Shown piece after piece: positions 26,084-35,333 of a stretch of DNA of 64,000 bases (position 1 is its first letter; each line of letters starts with the position of its first letter). Source of the stretch: Acidobacteriota bacterium (GTDB lineage Bacteria; Actinomycetota; Acidimicrobiia; Acidimicrobiales; Palsa-688); NCBI GenBank assembly GCA_028876385.1, contig JAGWSF010000111.1:1-64000 (forward strand), in the 5' to 3' direction. Made by a program: the position numbers and the translations under genes. Below the pieces are notes generated by a model that worked only from the letters and a program-made list of their open reading frames with translations, was not told the origin of the DNA and did not search any database.

Positions 26084-27044
26084 GGGAGATAACAGCGTAG
26101 ACGAGGATGAGCCGCCTACCGCCGCGCCGCTGGTCGTGGCGCGGCGCCTGGTGAAGCAATTCGGCGGTTTCCGGGCCGTGGACGGGATCAGCTTCGAGGT
26201 TCGCCGGGGCGAGGCCTTCGGCTTCCTCGGTCCCAACGGCGCCGGGAAGAGTTCGACCATGCGGATGATCTCGTGCATGTCGCCCCGCTCGGACGGCGAG
26301 TTGACCATCCTCGGTCTGGACCCCGATCGGGCCGGATCGCGGGTCCGCAGCCGCCTGGGGATAGTGCCCCAGGAGGACAACCTCGATCCCGAGCTCACCG
26401 TCTGGGAGAACCTCTACGTCTACGGTCGCTACTTCGACATCCCCAAAGCGGCTCTGCGCCGCCGCATCGACTCCCTTCTCGAGTTCGCTCAGCTCCAAGA
26501 ACGCGCCGGCGACCGGGTGGAGCCCCTCTCGGGGGGGATGAAGCGGCGCCTGACCATCGCCCGGTCCCTGGTCAACGAACCCGACCTGCTGCTGCTCGAC
26601 GAACCGACGACGGGGCTCGACCCCCAGGCCCGCCACGCCCTGTGGGACCGGCTGTACCGGCTGAAGGCCCAGGGCGTGACCCTGGTGCTCACCACCCACT
26701 ACATGGATGAGGCCGAGCAGCTCTGCGACCGCCTGGTCGTCATGGACGGCGGTCGTATCGTGGCCACGGGATCGCCCCGGGAGCTCATCGAGGGTCACTC
26801 CACCCGGGAGGTGGTCGAGCTGCGCTTTCCACCGGGGTCCAGCGAGTCGATGGCCGAAGCTGTGGGCGATCTCCCCGAACGCCTCGAAGTGCTGCCCGAC
26901 CGGCTGCTGCTCTACACCGGCGACGGGGACCTCCTCGTCGAGGCCCTCGGCCGGCGACCGGTGCGCCCCTCCAGCGTCCTGGTCCGCCGCTCCACCCTCG
27001 AGGACGTGTTCCTGCGTCTCACCGGCCGGCACCTGGTCGACTGA
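26082..27044 (+). CDS. ABC transporter ATP-binding protein (NodI/DrrA type)
   Basis: The 320-residue ATPase has Walker A GPNGAGKSST, the Q-loop region IVPQEDNL, the signature LSGGMKRRLTIARSL, Walker B LLLLDEPTTGLD and the switch histidine in LVLTTHYMDEAEQL. About 80 C-terminal residues continue as in DrrA and NodI exporters. Together with the next two genes it forms a drug- or glycolipid-type exporter; the substrate is not known. I use ATG 26082, with AGGGA seven bases upstream. This start codon overlaps that of ffh on the other strand by two bases. Confidence 0.93.
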   Translation: MGDNSVDEDEPPTAAPLVVARRLVKQFGGFRAVDGISFEVRRGEAFGFLGPNGAGKSSTMRMISCMSPRSDGELTILGLDPDRAGSRVRSRLGIVPQEDNLDPELTVWENLYVYGRYFDIPKAALRRRIDSLLEFAQLQERAGDRVEPLSGGMKRRLTIARSLVNEPDLLLLDEPTTGLDPQARHALWDRLYRLKAQGVTLVLTTHYMDEAEQLCDRLVVMDGGRIVATGSPRELIEGHSTREVVELRFPPGSSESMAEAVGDLPERLEVLPDRLLLYTGDGDLLVEALGRRPVRPSSVLVRRSTLEDVFLRLTGRHLVD

Positions 27045-27045
27045 G

Positions 27046-27825
27046 ATGACGAGCCTGCCCGCCCTGCGCACCACGTCGTACTTCGCCCGAGCCTATGCCC
27101 GCACGTGGCGGGCGTCGATCATGACCACCTTCGTCAACCCGACCCTGTACCTGCTCGCCATGGGCGTCGGGCTGGGGTCCTTCGTCGACCGCAGCACCAA
27201 CCGCGCCGCCCTCGGCGGCCTCACCTACCTGCATTTCGTGGCCCCCGCCCTGGCCGCCTCGGCGGCCGCCACGACCGCCGCCAGCGAGGCCATGTTCCCG
27301 GTCATGGGAGCCATCAAATGGCAGAGGACCTACCACGCCATGCTCGCCACCCCGCTGCGGGTGGGCGACGTCCTGGCCGGCCACCTCATCTGGATGGGGG
27401 TGCGGATCACGACGGCGGTGACCTCATACCTGATCGTCATGGTCGCCTTCGGGGCGGTCTCCTCCCCCGAGGCCATGGCCATAGTCCCCGTCGGGCTGCT
27501 GACCGGTGCCGCGTTCGCCGCTCCGCTCACCGCCTTTGCCGCCACCCAGGACCACGACGGCAGCTTCAGCCTGGTGTTCCGCCTCGGAGTGGTCCCGCTC
27601 TTTCTCTTCTCGGCCGTCTTCTTCCCGTTGAGCCAGTTGCCGGCCGGCCTGCGGGCCGTGGCCTACCTGACTCCCCTATGGCACGGGGTGGCCCTCTGCC
27701 GGGCCCTGGCCACGGGGCGAGCCGCCGCGGCCGAGGTGGGGTGGCACCTGGCCTACCTTTTGTCAGTGTCACTGCTAGGAGTGCTCGCAGCGCGCATCAC
27801 CTACCGCCGGCGGCTGCTCGTATGA
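27046..27825 (+). CDS. ABC-2 type transporter permease (NodJ-like), first
   Basis: This 259-residue membrane protein has about six hydrophobic segments and the ABC-2 permease pattern, including MTTFVNPTLYLLAMGVGLG, FVAPALAASAAATTAASEAMFPVMG, WQRTYHAMLATPL and LFLFSAVFFPLSQLPAGLRAVAYLTPLWHG (two adjoining pieces). It starts two bases after the ATPase stop and overlaps the next permease by four bases (ATGA). It probably pairs with the second permease as a heterodimer. Confidence 0.9.
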   Translation: MTSLPALRTTSYFARAYARTWRASIMTTFVNPTLYLLAMGVGLGSFVDRSTNRAALGGLTYLHFVAPALAASAAATTAASEAMFPVMGAIKWQRTYHAMLATPLRVGDVLAGHLIWMGVRITTAVTSYLIVMVAFGAVSSPEAMAIVPVGLLTGAAFAAPLTAFAATQDHDGSFSLVFRLGVVPLFLFSAVFFPLSQLPAGLRAVAYLTPLWHGVALCRALATGRAAAAEVGWHLAYLLSVSLLGVLAARITYRRRLLV

Positions 27826-28649
27826 CCGCCGCCGGGGACCCGCCGAGCGGGGGCGTGCATCTCGGCTGGAGGGTGATGCCACCCCCGCCGGGTCGGGCCG
27901 GGCGGCTGATCGCCCGCAACGCCCGGGCCGCGGCGCACTACTGGTGGGTACCACTGTCGGGGCTGGCCGAGCCGGTCTTCTACCTTTTGTCGATCGGCAT
28001 CGGTCTCGGCAAGCTGGTCGGCACCGTCGCCGGGCCCGACCATCATCTGTACCCCTACGCCGTCTACGTGGCTCCCGCCCTGCTCGCCGCGTCGGCCATG
28101 AACGGCGCCATCTACGAATGCACGTTCAACGTGTACTTCAAGCTGAAGTACGCCCGCATCTACGATGCCGTGCTGGCCACCCCGCTGGGGGCGGGAGACG
28201 TGGCCCGGGGTGAGATCGCCACCGCGCTGTTGCGGGGGGGAGCCTACTCGGCGGTGTTCGTCGCCATGATGGCCGGCCTGGGGGACATCGTGTCAGGGTG
28301 GGCGGCTCTGGCCCTACCAGTGGCGCTTCTGATCGGTTTCGCCTTCGCCGCGGCGGCCATGGCCGCCACCACCTACATGCGGGGCTGGACCGATTTCGAC
28401 CTGGTGAACCTGGCCCTGCTGCCCATGTTCCTCTTCTCCACCACCTTCTATCCCCTCGCCACCTACCCCCGGTGGCTGCAGATCGTCGTGGAGTGCACGC
28501 CCCTCTACCACGGGGTGGTGCTCGAACGGGCCGCCACCCTCGGGCTGATGGGCCCGGCCCTGCTCGGCCACGTCGCCTACCTGCTCGCCATGGGAACCCT
28601 GGGGGTGGCGGTCACCGCCCGCCGTATGAGGCGCCTGCTGCTCAGCTGA
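27822..28649 (+). CDS. ABC-2 type transporter permease (NodJ-like), second
   Basis: The 275-residue membrane protein resembles the preceding permease in layout: a cytoplasmic N-terminus of about 35 residues, then LSGLAEPVFYLLSIGIGLG, VAPALLAASAMNGAIYE, KYARIYDAVLATPLGAGDV and MFLFSTTFYPLATYPRWLQ. ATG 27822 overlaps the upstream stop. The two permeases align only loosely, which points to an old duplication. The operon converges on ftsY with a 27-bp gap. Confidence 0.9.
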   Translation: MTAAGDPPSGGVHLGWRVMPPPPGRAGRLIARNARAAAHYWWVPLSGLAEPVFYLLSIGIGLGKLVGTVAGPDHHLYPYAVYVAPALLAASAMNGAIYECTFNVYFKLKYARIYDAVLATPLGAGDVARGEIATALLRGGAYSAVFVAMMAGLGDIVSGWAALALPVALLIGFAFAAAAMAATTYMRGWTDFDLVNLALLPMFLFSTTFYPLATYPRWLQIVVECTPLYHGVVLERAATLGLMGPALLGHVAYLLAMGTLGVAVTARRMRRLLLS

Positions 28650-28676
28650 GCCGACGTGCCGGGCGGGCGACACCCA

Positions 28677-29852
28677 CTAGTCGTCGAATAGGGCTTCGAC
28701 GAACTCCTCAGGGTCGAACTCGACCAGGTCCCCGGCGCCCTCGCCCAAACCCACCAACTTGATGGGTATCCCCAGCTCGGACCGGATGGCCACCACGATG
28801 CCCCCCTTGGCCGTGCCGTCCAACTTGGTCAGGACCACCCCGGTGACCCCCACCGCAGAGGCGAACTGGCGGGCCTGGACCAGGCCGTTCTGGCCGGTGG
28901 TCCCGTCGATGACGAGCAGGACCTCGGTCACCTGCCCCGGGGGCCGGGCGGCCACCCGGCGCACCTTCTTCAACTCCTCCATCAGGTTGGTCTTGGTGTG
29001 GAGGCGTCCGGCGGTGTCGGCCATGACCAGATCGGCACCCCGGGCCGCGGCGTGCTGGACCGCGTCGAAGACCACCGCCCCGGGGTCGCCGCCCTCGGCT
29101 CCCCGTATCAGCGTGGCGCCGACCCGCTCCGACCACATCTCGAGTTGGTCGGCGGCCGCCGCCCGGAAGGTGTCGCCGGCGGCCATCACCACCTTGTGGC
29201 CGGCCATCACCTGGCGCATTCCGAGCTTGCCGATGGTGGTGGTCTTGCCCACCCCGTTGACCCCGACGAACAGCCAGACGGTGGTGCCCTCCTGGGCCAT
29301 TTGCAGCTCCCGGTCGCCCTGCAGGAGGGTGATCAGTTCGAGCTTCAGGGCCTCGACGAGCTGATCCGAGTTCTGTATCCCCTCGCTCTTGACCCGGCCG
29401 CGCAGGTCCTCGAGCATCTGGTTGGTGACGTCGGCCCCCACGTCGGCCAGTATCAGGGCCTCTTCGAGCTCGTCCCAGGTGGACTGGTCGATCCGATCCC
29501 GGGACCGGATGGCGGTCATGTAGCCGCCGAACAGCGACCGGGCCCGTCCGAGACGGTCGCGGAACCGGGGTGCGACCAGCTCCTCGCCGACCGCCTCGAC
29601 GGCCGGCTCGTCGATCTCGACCACCCCGACGGGGCCTTCGGTGACACCCGGTTCGTCCACCACTTCGACGGTGGTGACCGAGGCTTCGGCGGCGGGCGGG
29701 GTGGTGGCTTCCCTCGGCGGCCGTTCCTCCACCTCGGTCGGGGTGGCGGGCGCACCGAAGATCGGTGGCCGCCGGCGGCGGGTTAGGACGAGGGTGGCCG
29801 AGGCGACGGCCAGCACGGCCAGCGCGATCAGCACTACGAGCAGTATGAGCAT
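28677..29852 (-). CDS. ftsY: Signal recognition particle receptor FtsY
   Basis: FtsY is the membrane-associated SRP receptor GTPase. The 391-residue protein starts with a transmembrane helix (about residues 2-24) followed by basic residues, as in other actinobacterial FtsY proteins, and an acidic linker rich in Glu, Pro and Val. The NG domain holds Walker A GVNGVGKTTTIGKLG near residue 200, AAGDTFRAAAADQLE, DTAGRLHTKTNLMEEL and TKLDGTAKGG. It lies between smc and the ABC operon; ffh is on the other side of that operon. Confidence 0.97.
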   Translation of the reverse strand: MLILLVVLIALAVLAVASATLVLTRRRRPPIFGAPATPTEVEERPPREATTPPAAEASVTTVEVVDEPGVTEGPVGVVEIDEPAVEAVGEELVAPRFRDRLGRARSLFGGYMTAIRSRDRIDQSTWDELEEALILADVGADVTNQMLEDLRGRVKSEGIQNSDQLVEALKLELITLLQGDRELQMAQEGTTVWLFVGVNGVGKTTTIGKLGMRQVMAGHKVVMAAGDTFRAAAADQLEMWSERVGATLIRGAEGGDPGAVVFDAVQHAAARGADLVMADTAGRLHTKTNLMEELKKVRRVAARPPGQVTEVLLVIDGTTGQNGLVQARQFASAVGVTGVVLTKLDGTAKGGIVVAIRSELGIPIKLVGLGEGAGDLVEFDPEEFVEALFDD

Positions 29853-30010
29853 GCCTGGCCCACCCTACCTCCACCCCCGAGCGGTAGCCGGCTCCACCCG
29901 GCTCACGGTCAACGGAGGGAAGCGGCCACCGCCCCGTCCGGTCTGGGTGGCCCGGTCCTGTCTAGGTGGGCCCGGCCGGACCGGTCTGGCGGCAGGCCCG
30001 GTCAGGCCGG
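29853..30010. other. Intergenic region between smc and ftsY
   Basis: This 158-bp gap contains several CCGGTC(C/T)(G/T)-type short direct repeats (29935-30005). No clear promoter is visible. Both neighbours are on the minus strand, so ftsY may be read from the smc transcript or from a promoter here. Confidence 0.4.
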
Positions 30011-33000
30011 TCAGGCTTGGGCGGGGGCCGCCTCGCGCAGGTCCAGCACCGTCGGCTGCTCGTCCTGATCTGCGGCCCGAGCCCCGTGATCGGTCGACCG
30101 GGCCACCTTCTCGCTCAGGACCTTCGACGAGCCCCCGGGAGCCATGGTGACCCCGTACAGGCAGTCGGCTGCCTCCATGGTCCGCTTCTGGTGGGAAACG
30201 ATCAGCAGCTGGGCCTCGTTGCGGAACTCGGCGATGAGGCCGAGGAAGCGGTGCAGGTTCACATCGTCGAGAGCCGCCTCCACCTCGTCCATCATGTAGA
30301 ACGGCGAGGGTCGGGAGCGGAACACCGAGAACAGGAAGGCCATGGCCACCAGGCTGCGCTCGCCGCCCGACAGCAGCGAGAGCTTCCGCAGGTTCTTGCC
30401 CGAGGGGCGCCCCTCGATCTCGATCCCGGTGTCGAGGGGGTGCTCGGGATCGGTGAGCTTCAGGCGCCCTTCCCCTCCGGGAAACAGCGAAGCGAACAGC
30501 GTCTCGAAGTTGGCAGCGACGTCGGCGTAGGCCGCGCTGAACATCTCCGCTATCTCCAGATCGACGGCCCGGATCACCTTGGCCAGCTCTCGCCGGGCGC
30601 CTCGGACGTCCTCGAGCTGGGCTTCGAGGAACTGGTGGCGTTCCATCAGAGCGGAGTGCTCCTCGAGCGCCAAGGGGTTGATGGGTCCCATGGCCCGCAG
30701 CTCGCGCTCGAGGTCGCTACGCCGACTCGACGCCGAGATCCCCGCAGGCAGCTCCGGGCACTCGGCGCCGACGAGGGACGCGGGTTCGCAGTCGAGATCG
30801 CGCCGCACGGAGTCCACGATGCCCTCCAGCCGCACCCGGCACTCGGCTTCGTCGAGCTCGACCCGTCCCGCTTTCTGACGGATTTCCGACAGCTGACGCT
30901 CGGCCGCGCCGCGCTCCCGGCGCAGCTGCTCGAGCCGGGCGCTGTCGCGCCGGCGCCGCTCGGTGTCCTCCCGTCGGGCCTGGCGCAACCGGGTGAGCGA
31001 TCCGTCCAGGGCGCCCTGGCGCCTGCCGACCAGCTCCTGGAGCGCCTCTATCACCCCCGCCGCGGCCTCTGCGGCCAGCCGGCGGGCCTCCGCCTGGTCC
31101 CTCTCGGCGACGTTGCGACGCAGCCGCTCCTCGACCTCCCGCAGGCGCCGGGTGGTGAGCGAACGGCGCTCCTCCAGTCCCGCCGCCCGTACCTCGAGGT
31201 CCTTGCGCTGGGCGGCGACCGCGGCGGCCCGCTCGGACAGGCGGTAGCGGGCCGTGCGTTCGGCGGCAGCCCGTTGGGCCTCGGCGTCGGCCCGACGCTG
31301 CAGCTCGGGGAGGAGCGCCTCCAGCTCGCTCTTGCGCCGGGCTTCCCGCTCCCGGCGCTGGACCAGCTCCTCGCGCTGGTTGCGGGCCGCCTCGAGCTCG
31401 TGCTGACGTTCGGCACACTCGGCCTCGACGCGGGCCAGCGCGTCAGCCGCGCTGCGCTGCCGTGACCGGTTGGCCTCCACCGCGGCGGTCGCCTCGGCCC
31501 GGGCGGTTCCGGCTCGCGACGCCGCATCCTGGGCCTCCCGCAACGCCAGGGCCGCGTCCCGGGCGTCCACGGCGGTGGCCTCGGCGCGGCTGCGGGCCTC
31601 CTCGAGGGCCGCCCCGGTCGCCCCCGGACCACCCGCTCCCGTCCGCCACAGACCCTCGGAGAAACGGTCGCCGGCCTCGGTCACGATGACCAGGTCGGGA
31701 CGCAGCAAGGCGGCGTCGAGCCCTTCCTGCCAGTCCCCCTCGACCACGAAGGCCCGGCTCAGGAGATCGTCGAGCAGCCGGTCCACGGCGGCCAGGCGAC
31801 CGCGTACGTGGGAGCGCAGGGGTCGGGCGCCCTGCGGCGGCGCCGCACCAGCCGCACCGGCCCCGCCAGCCGATCCGGCCGGCCACAGCGGTGCCGCCGG
31901 GGTGTCGGCGGGCCCGGAGGACGGCCGCAGGGGGTCGGGATGGGCGTCATGGGCGTCCGACAGGACCATGACCGCGCCCGGCGACGCCGAGCGGTGCAGC
32001 TCGGCGAGGGCTCGGCGAGCCGAGTCCTCACCATCGAGCACGACCGCCGCCAGGACCTCCCCGGCGGCGGCCTCGAAGGCCGGGAGCAGGCCCTCGTCCA
32101 CTTCCACCAGGTCCAGGAGGATGCCGACGACCCCGCCCGACTCGGCCAGCTTCTCGGCTCCGGCTCTGGCCCGGGCCTGATCCAGGGCCTGGGCCAGGGC
32201 CTCGGCTCTCGCCGACCAGCGGTGGTGCTCGGCGTCGGCCTCCCGCCGACGTTCCTCGGCCAGCCGACGCCGCTCGGTGGCGTCGGCCTCGCTCTGGCGG
32301 GCCGCCTCGGCCCGGGCGGCCAGGGGCTCGGCGGCGGCCTCGGTCTCGGCCCGCACGGCGACCAGCCGCTCCTGTTCGGCCACCAGCTTGGCGACCCTCT
32401 CCTGCAGATCGCCGAGCCGGGTCTCCAGCCGACGCCAGTCAGCCGCGGCGCGCTCCTCGGCCGAGCGCAGCGCCGTCAGCTCGCCGCGCACCTCCGCCGA
32501 CGGGTCGGTCGGCGTCACCGGTGTCGACCCCCACTCGGACTCGAAGGCCGCCGTCTCCTCGCGCAGCAGGCGCTCGGCCTCGGCCAGGTCGTCGGCCTCG
32601 GGCAGCAGCCGGGCCGCCTCCGACTCGGTACCGGCCAGTCGCTCGGTGAGCGTCGCCGCTTCGGCTTCGAGGCTGGAGATGACGTCCTGGTCGGCGGTGG
32701 CGCCCAGGGCCCGCTCGATGGACCGGCGTCGTTCGGCGATCACCGCCGCTAGGCCGGCGGCCCGCGCCGTCATGCCCTCGGCCCGGGAGACCAGGTCGCC
32801 GAGGTCGGGCCCGGAAGCGGCCAGGGCCTCCTCCATGCGGACCTCGGCCGACGCCACCTCGCGGTCGAGGTCGTCGAGGCTGGCCGCGAGCTGCTCCTCG
32901 GCGTCGGCCAGGGCCCGACGTTCGTGCCCTGAGCGGTCCAGCCGCTCCTGCACTGCGACCAGCTCCCGGCCGAGCAGGTGACGGCGCAGAGCGTCCAACT

Positions 33001-33661
33001 CTTCGACCAGGCCGCTGTGGCGACGGGCGGCGTCCGCCTGCTTCTCGAGCGGCCGCAGCTGGCGTCGCACCTCGCGGAGCAGGTCCTGGAGGCGCACCAG
33101 GTTGCCCTCGGTGGCCTCGAGGCGGCGCTCGGCCTTCTCCTTGCGGCGACGGAACTTCAAGATGCCGGCGGCCTCTTCGATCACCAGCCGGCGCTCCTCG
33201 GGGCGGGCGTTCAGTATGGCGTCGAGGTTGCCCTGAGAGACGATGACGTGCTGCTGGCGGCCGATACCGGTATCGGAGAGCAGGTCGGAGATGTCGATGA
33301 GCCGGCAGGGGACCCGGTTGATGGCGTACTCCGAGTCACCGTTGCGGAACAGGGTCCGGGTGATGGTGACCTCGGAGAACTCGATGGGCAGCAGACCCGC
33401 CGAATTGTCAATGGTCAGCGACACCTCGGCCCGGCCGAGGGGGGCCCGCCTCGGGGTCCCGGCGAAGATGACGTCCTCCATCTTGGTGGAACGCACGGTG
33501 CGGGCCCCCTGGGCCCCCAGAACCCAGGCCACCGCGTCGACCACGTTGGACTTGCCGCTGCCGTTGGGCCCGACGACGACGGTCACGCCCGGTTCGAACT
33601 CGAGGGTCGTGGTGTCCGCGAAGGACTTGAACCCCTTGATGGTGAGGGATTTCAGAAACAC
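30011..33661 (-). CDS. smc: Chromosome segregation ATPase SMC
   Basis: SMC condenses and organises the chromosome with ScpA and ScpB. The 1216-residue protein has the full plan: Walker A GPNGSGKSNVVDAVAWVLG at the N-terminus, a first coiled coil rich in Arg, Glu and Ala, a hinge from about residue 500 to 670, a second coiled coil, and the C-terminal head with the signature LSLLSGGERSLVAMAFLF and Walker B PFYMMDEVEAALDD. The hinge carries a Gly/Ala/Pro-rich insert of about 50 residues (roughly 569-619). It starts at GTG 33661. Its place among ftsY, mutM and rnc is conserved in actinobacteria. Confidence 0.97.
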   Translation of the reverse strand: MFLKSLTIKGFKSFADTTTLEFEPGVTVVVGPNGSGKSNVVDAVAWVLGAQGARTVRSTKMEDVIFAGTPRRAPLGRAEVSLTIDNSAGLLPIEFSEVTITRTLFRNGDSEYAINRVPCRLIDISDLLSDTGIGRQQHVIVSQGNLDAILNARPEERRLVIEEAAGILKFRRRKEKAERRLEATEGNLVRLQDLLREVRRQLRPLEKQADAARRHSGLVEELDALRRHLLGRELVAVQERLDRSGHERRALADAEEQLAASLDDLDREVASAEVRMEEALAASGPDLGDLVSRAEGMTARAAGLAAVIAERRRSIERALGATADQDVISSLEAEAATLTERLAGTESEAARLLPEADDLAEAERLLREETAAFESEWGSTPVTPTDPSAEVRGELTALRSAEERAAADWRRLETRLGDLQERVAKLVAEQERLVAVRAETEAAAEPLAARAEAARQSEADATERRRLAEERRREADAEHHRWSARAEALAQALDQARARAGAEKLAESGGVVGILLDLVEVDEGLLPAFEAAAGEVLAAVVLDGEDSARRALAELHRSASPGAVMVLSDAHDAHPDPLRPSSGPADTPAAPLWPAGSAGGAGAAGAAPPQGARPLRSHVRGRLAAVDRLLDDLLSRAFVVEGDWQEGLDAALLRPDLVIVTEAGDRFSEGLWRTGAGGPGATGAALEEARSRAEATAVDARDAALALREAQDAASRAGTARAEATAAVEANRSRQRSAADALARVEAECAERQHELEAARNQREELVQRREREARRKSELEALLPELQRRADAEAQRAAAERTARYRLSERAAAVAAQRKDLEVRAAGLEERRSLTTRRLREVEERLRRNVAERDQAEARRLAAEAAAGVIEALQELVGRRQGALDGSLTRLRQARREDTERRRRDSARLEQLRRERGAAERQLSEIRQKAGRVELDEAECRVRLEGIVDSVRRDLDCEPASLVGAECPELPAGISASSRRSDLERELRAMGPINPLALEEHSALMERHQFLEAQLEDVRGARRELAKVIRAVDLEIAEMFSAAYADVAANFETLFASLFPGGEGRLKLTDPEHPLDTGIEIEGRPSGKNLRKLSLLSGGERSLVAMAFLFSVFRSRPSPFYMMDEVEAALDDVNLHRFLGLIAEFRNEAQLLIVSHQKRTMEAADCLYGVTMAPGGSSKVLSEKVARSTDHGARAADQDEQPTVLDLREAAPAQA

Positions 33662-33772
33662 GGCAACACGAAACTACTGCTCTCGACGCCCACCCCTACA
33701 CGCTGCCCGCCGGGCGACCGGAATTGGTGGACCCTCGGTGACCCCGGCGCCATGCGGTGGCCGAGGCGGTGG

Positions 33773-34597
33773 TCACACCTGACAGCCGGGACAGAAGTAC
33801 CAGCTTCGACCCCCGGCCCGGACCCGGGTCACCGTGGCGCCGCAGGCGCAGGGTTGACCCTCCCGGGCGTAGACCCGGTGATAAAGCTGGTAACCGCCGA
33901 TCCGCCCGAACAGATCTCGGTACTGCTCATCGGCGAGGGACGAACCGCGGTGGCGCACCGCCGCCTCCAGCACCGACACCATGGCCCGGTACAGGCGGCC
34001 GCTCTCGGTCGCCGACAGCGACGCAGCGGGGCGATCGGGTCGCAGACCGGCCTCGTGGAGGATTTCGTCGGCGTACATGTTGCCGATGCCGGCGATGCGG
34101 CTCTGGTCCATGAGCAGAGGCTTGAGCCGGGTGGCCCGCCGCATCAGCTCGCCGATGCGCCGCTCGGCGTCGGGGTCTTCTAGGGGGTCCACCCCGATGT
34201 GAGCCAGTTCGGCGATCCGGCCGCCCACCGGCGAGGAAACCCACATCTGGCCGAAGGTCCTCGGGTCGACGAAGCGCAGGTCGGGGCCGCCGGCGAAGGC
34301 CAACCTCACCTGGGTGTGCTTGACCAGCGCCTCGTCCGGTTCGGCGCGCAGGAGCTGGCCGCTCATACCCATGTGGGCGACCACCACGTCGCCGTTGTCC
34401 AGATCGAGGGTCAGGTACTTGCCCCGCCGCCCGGCCCCGAGGAGGGTCCGGCCCTGGACCCTTCGCACGAAGTCGGCCGGGTCGGGGTGGCGGCGCACCG
34501 ACCGGTTCCGGTGCACCTCCACCGACGAGATGGTGAGTCCCCGGTAGATCGCCACCAGGTCCCGCCGGATGGTTTCGGCTTCGGCCAGTTCGGGCAA
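33773..34597 (-). CDS. mutM: Formamidopyrimidine-DNA glycosylase MutM (Fpg)
   Basis: Fpg removes oxidised purines such as 8-oxoguanine. With TTG 34597 as start, the mature N-terminus is Pro-Glu-Leu, as needed for the catalytic Pro and Glu. The usual PELPE reads PELAE here. Further family motifs are GRRGKYLTLDLDNGDVVVAHMGMSG, the helix-two-turn-helix MDQSRIAGIGNMYADEIL and the C-terminal zinc finger CACGATVTRVR with FCPGC. The 274 residues are the normal length. The gene begins eight bases after the rnc stop. A longer open frame upstream lies over rnc and is rejected. Confidence 0.94.
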   Translation of the reverse strand: MPELAEAETIRRDLVAIYRGLTISSVEVHRNRSVRRHPDPADFVRRVQGRTLLGAGRRGKYLTLDLDNGDVVVAHMGMSGQLLRAEPDEALVKHTQVRLAFAGGPDLRFVDPRTFGQMWVSSPVGGRIAELAHIGVDPLEDPDAERRIGELMRRATRLKPLLMDQSRIAGIGNMYADEILHEAGLRPDRPAASLSATESGRLYRAMVSVLEAAVRHRGSSLADEQYRDLFGRIGGYQLYHRVYAREGQPCACGATVTRVRAGGRSWYFCPGCQV

Positions 34598-34605
34598 CGG
34601 GGCTT

Positions 34606-35289
34606 TCAGGCCGACCTGACGTCGGTGACCCGGGACAGGTGCTCCCAGGCCTCGCGGGCGGCGGCCTGCTCGGCCTGCTTCTTGGACCGACCCCGGCCGA
34701 AGCCGCGCGGCTCCCCCTTGAGGAACACGGTGGCGTCGAACTCCTTGGCGTGATCGGGGCCCTGGTCGGTGACGGTGTAGCGGGGCAGCTGGTCGAACAG
34801 TCGGGCGCACAGCTCTTGAAGCCGGGTCTTGTAGTCCTGCCCGCCGGGGCCGGCCGCCGCCTCCTCGATGCGGGCCCCGAAGTGGGCCATGACGGCGGCC
34901 TCGGCGGCGTCCCATCCCTGGTCGATGTAGCAGGCTCCGATGAGAGCCTCGGTGGCGTCGGCCAGGATGGACGGCTTCTCCCGGCCCCCCGACTGATCCT
35001 CGCCCTTGCCCAGCATCAGCGACGGTCCGAGATCGAGCTCGATGGCCACTTCGGAGAGGGTGGCCGAGTTCACCACCGAGGCGCGGACCTTGGTGAGCTC
35101 ACCTTCGGGGATGTCGCTGTAGGTGCGGAACAGGTGGGTCGTGACGATCAGGCCGAGCACCGAGTCCCCGAGGAACTCCAGGCGTTCGTTGGATTCCCAG
35201 CCGGGGTTCTCGGCGCACCACGACCGGTGGCGCAGGGCCTGCAGGAGAAGCTCGTCGCGGCGCACCACCCACCCGAGGCGGTCGGCCAG
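34606..35289 (-). CDS. rnc: Ribonuclease III, start uncertain (probable CTG)
   Basis: RNase III cleaves double-stranded RNA in rRNA and mRNA processing. The signature ERLEFLGDSVLGLIV is present, with GELTKVRASVVN, ILADATEALIGACYIDQGW in the nuclease domain and a C-terminal dsRNA-binding domain ending in KKQAEQAAAREAWEHL. The first canonical start, GTG 35268, would cut off part of the conserved first helix (ADRLGWVVRRDELLLQALRHRS). No ATG, GTG or TTG lies upstream before the acpP overlap. CTG 35289, with GAGGT nine bases upstream, gives a normal N-terminus, so I place the start there with moderate confidence. Confidence 0.92.
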   Translation of the reverse strand: MADRLGWVVRRDELLLQALRHRSWCAENPGWESNERLEFLGDSVLGLIVTTHLFRTYSDIPEGELTKVRASVVNSATLSEVAIELDLGPSLMLGKGEDQSGGREKPSILADATEALIGACYIDQGWDAAEAAVMAHFGARIEEAAAGPGGQDYKTRLQELCARLFDQLPRYTVTDQGPDHAKEFDATVFLKGEPRGFGRGRSKKQAEQAAAREAWEHLSRVTDVRSA

Positions 35290-35333
35290 GGCGAGCCGAC
35301 CTCGCTGGAGGTCGTCGTGCTCCGGGGTAGCGG

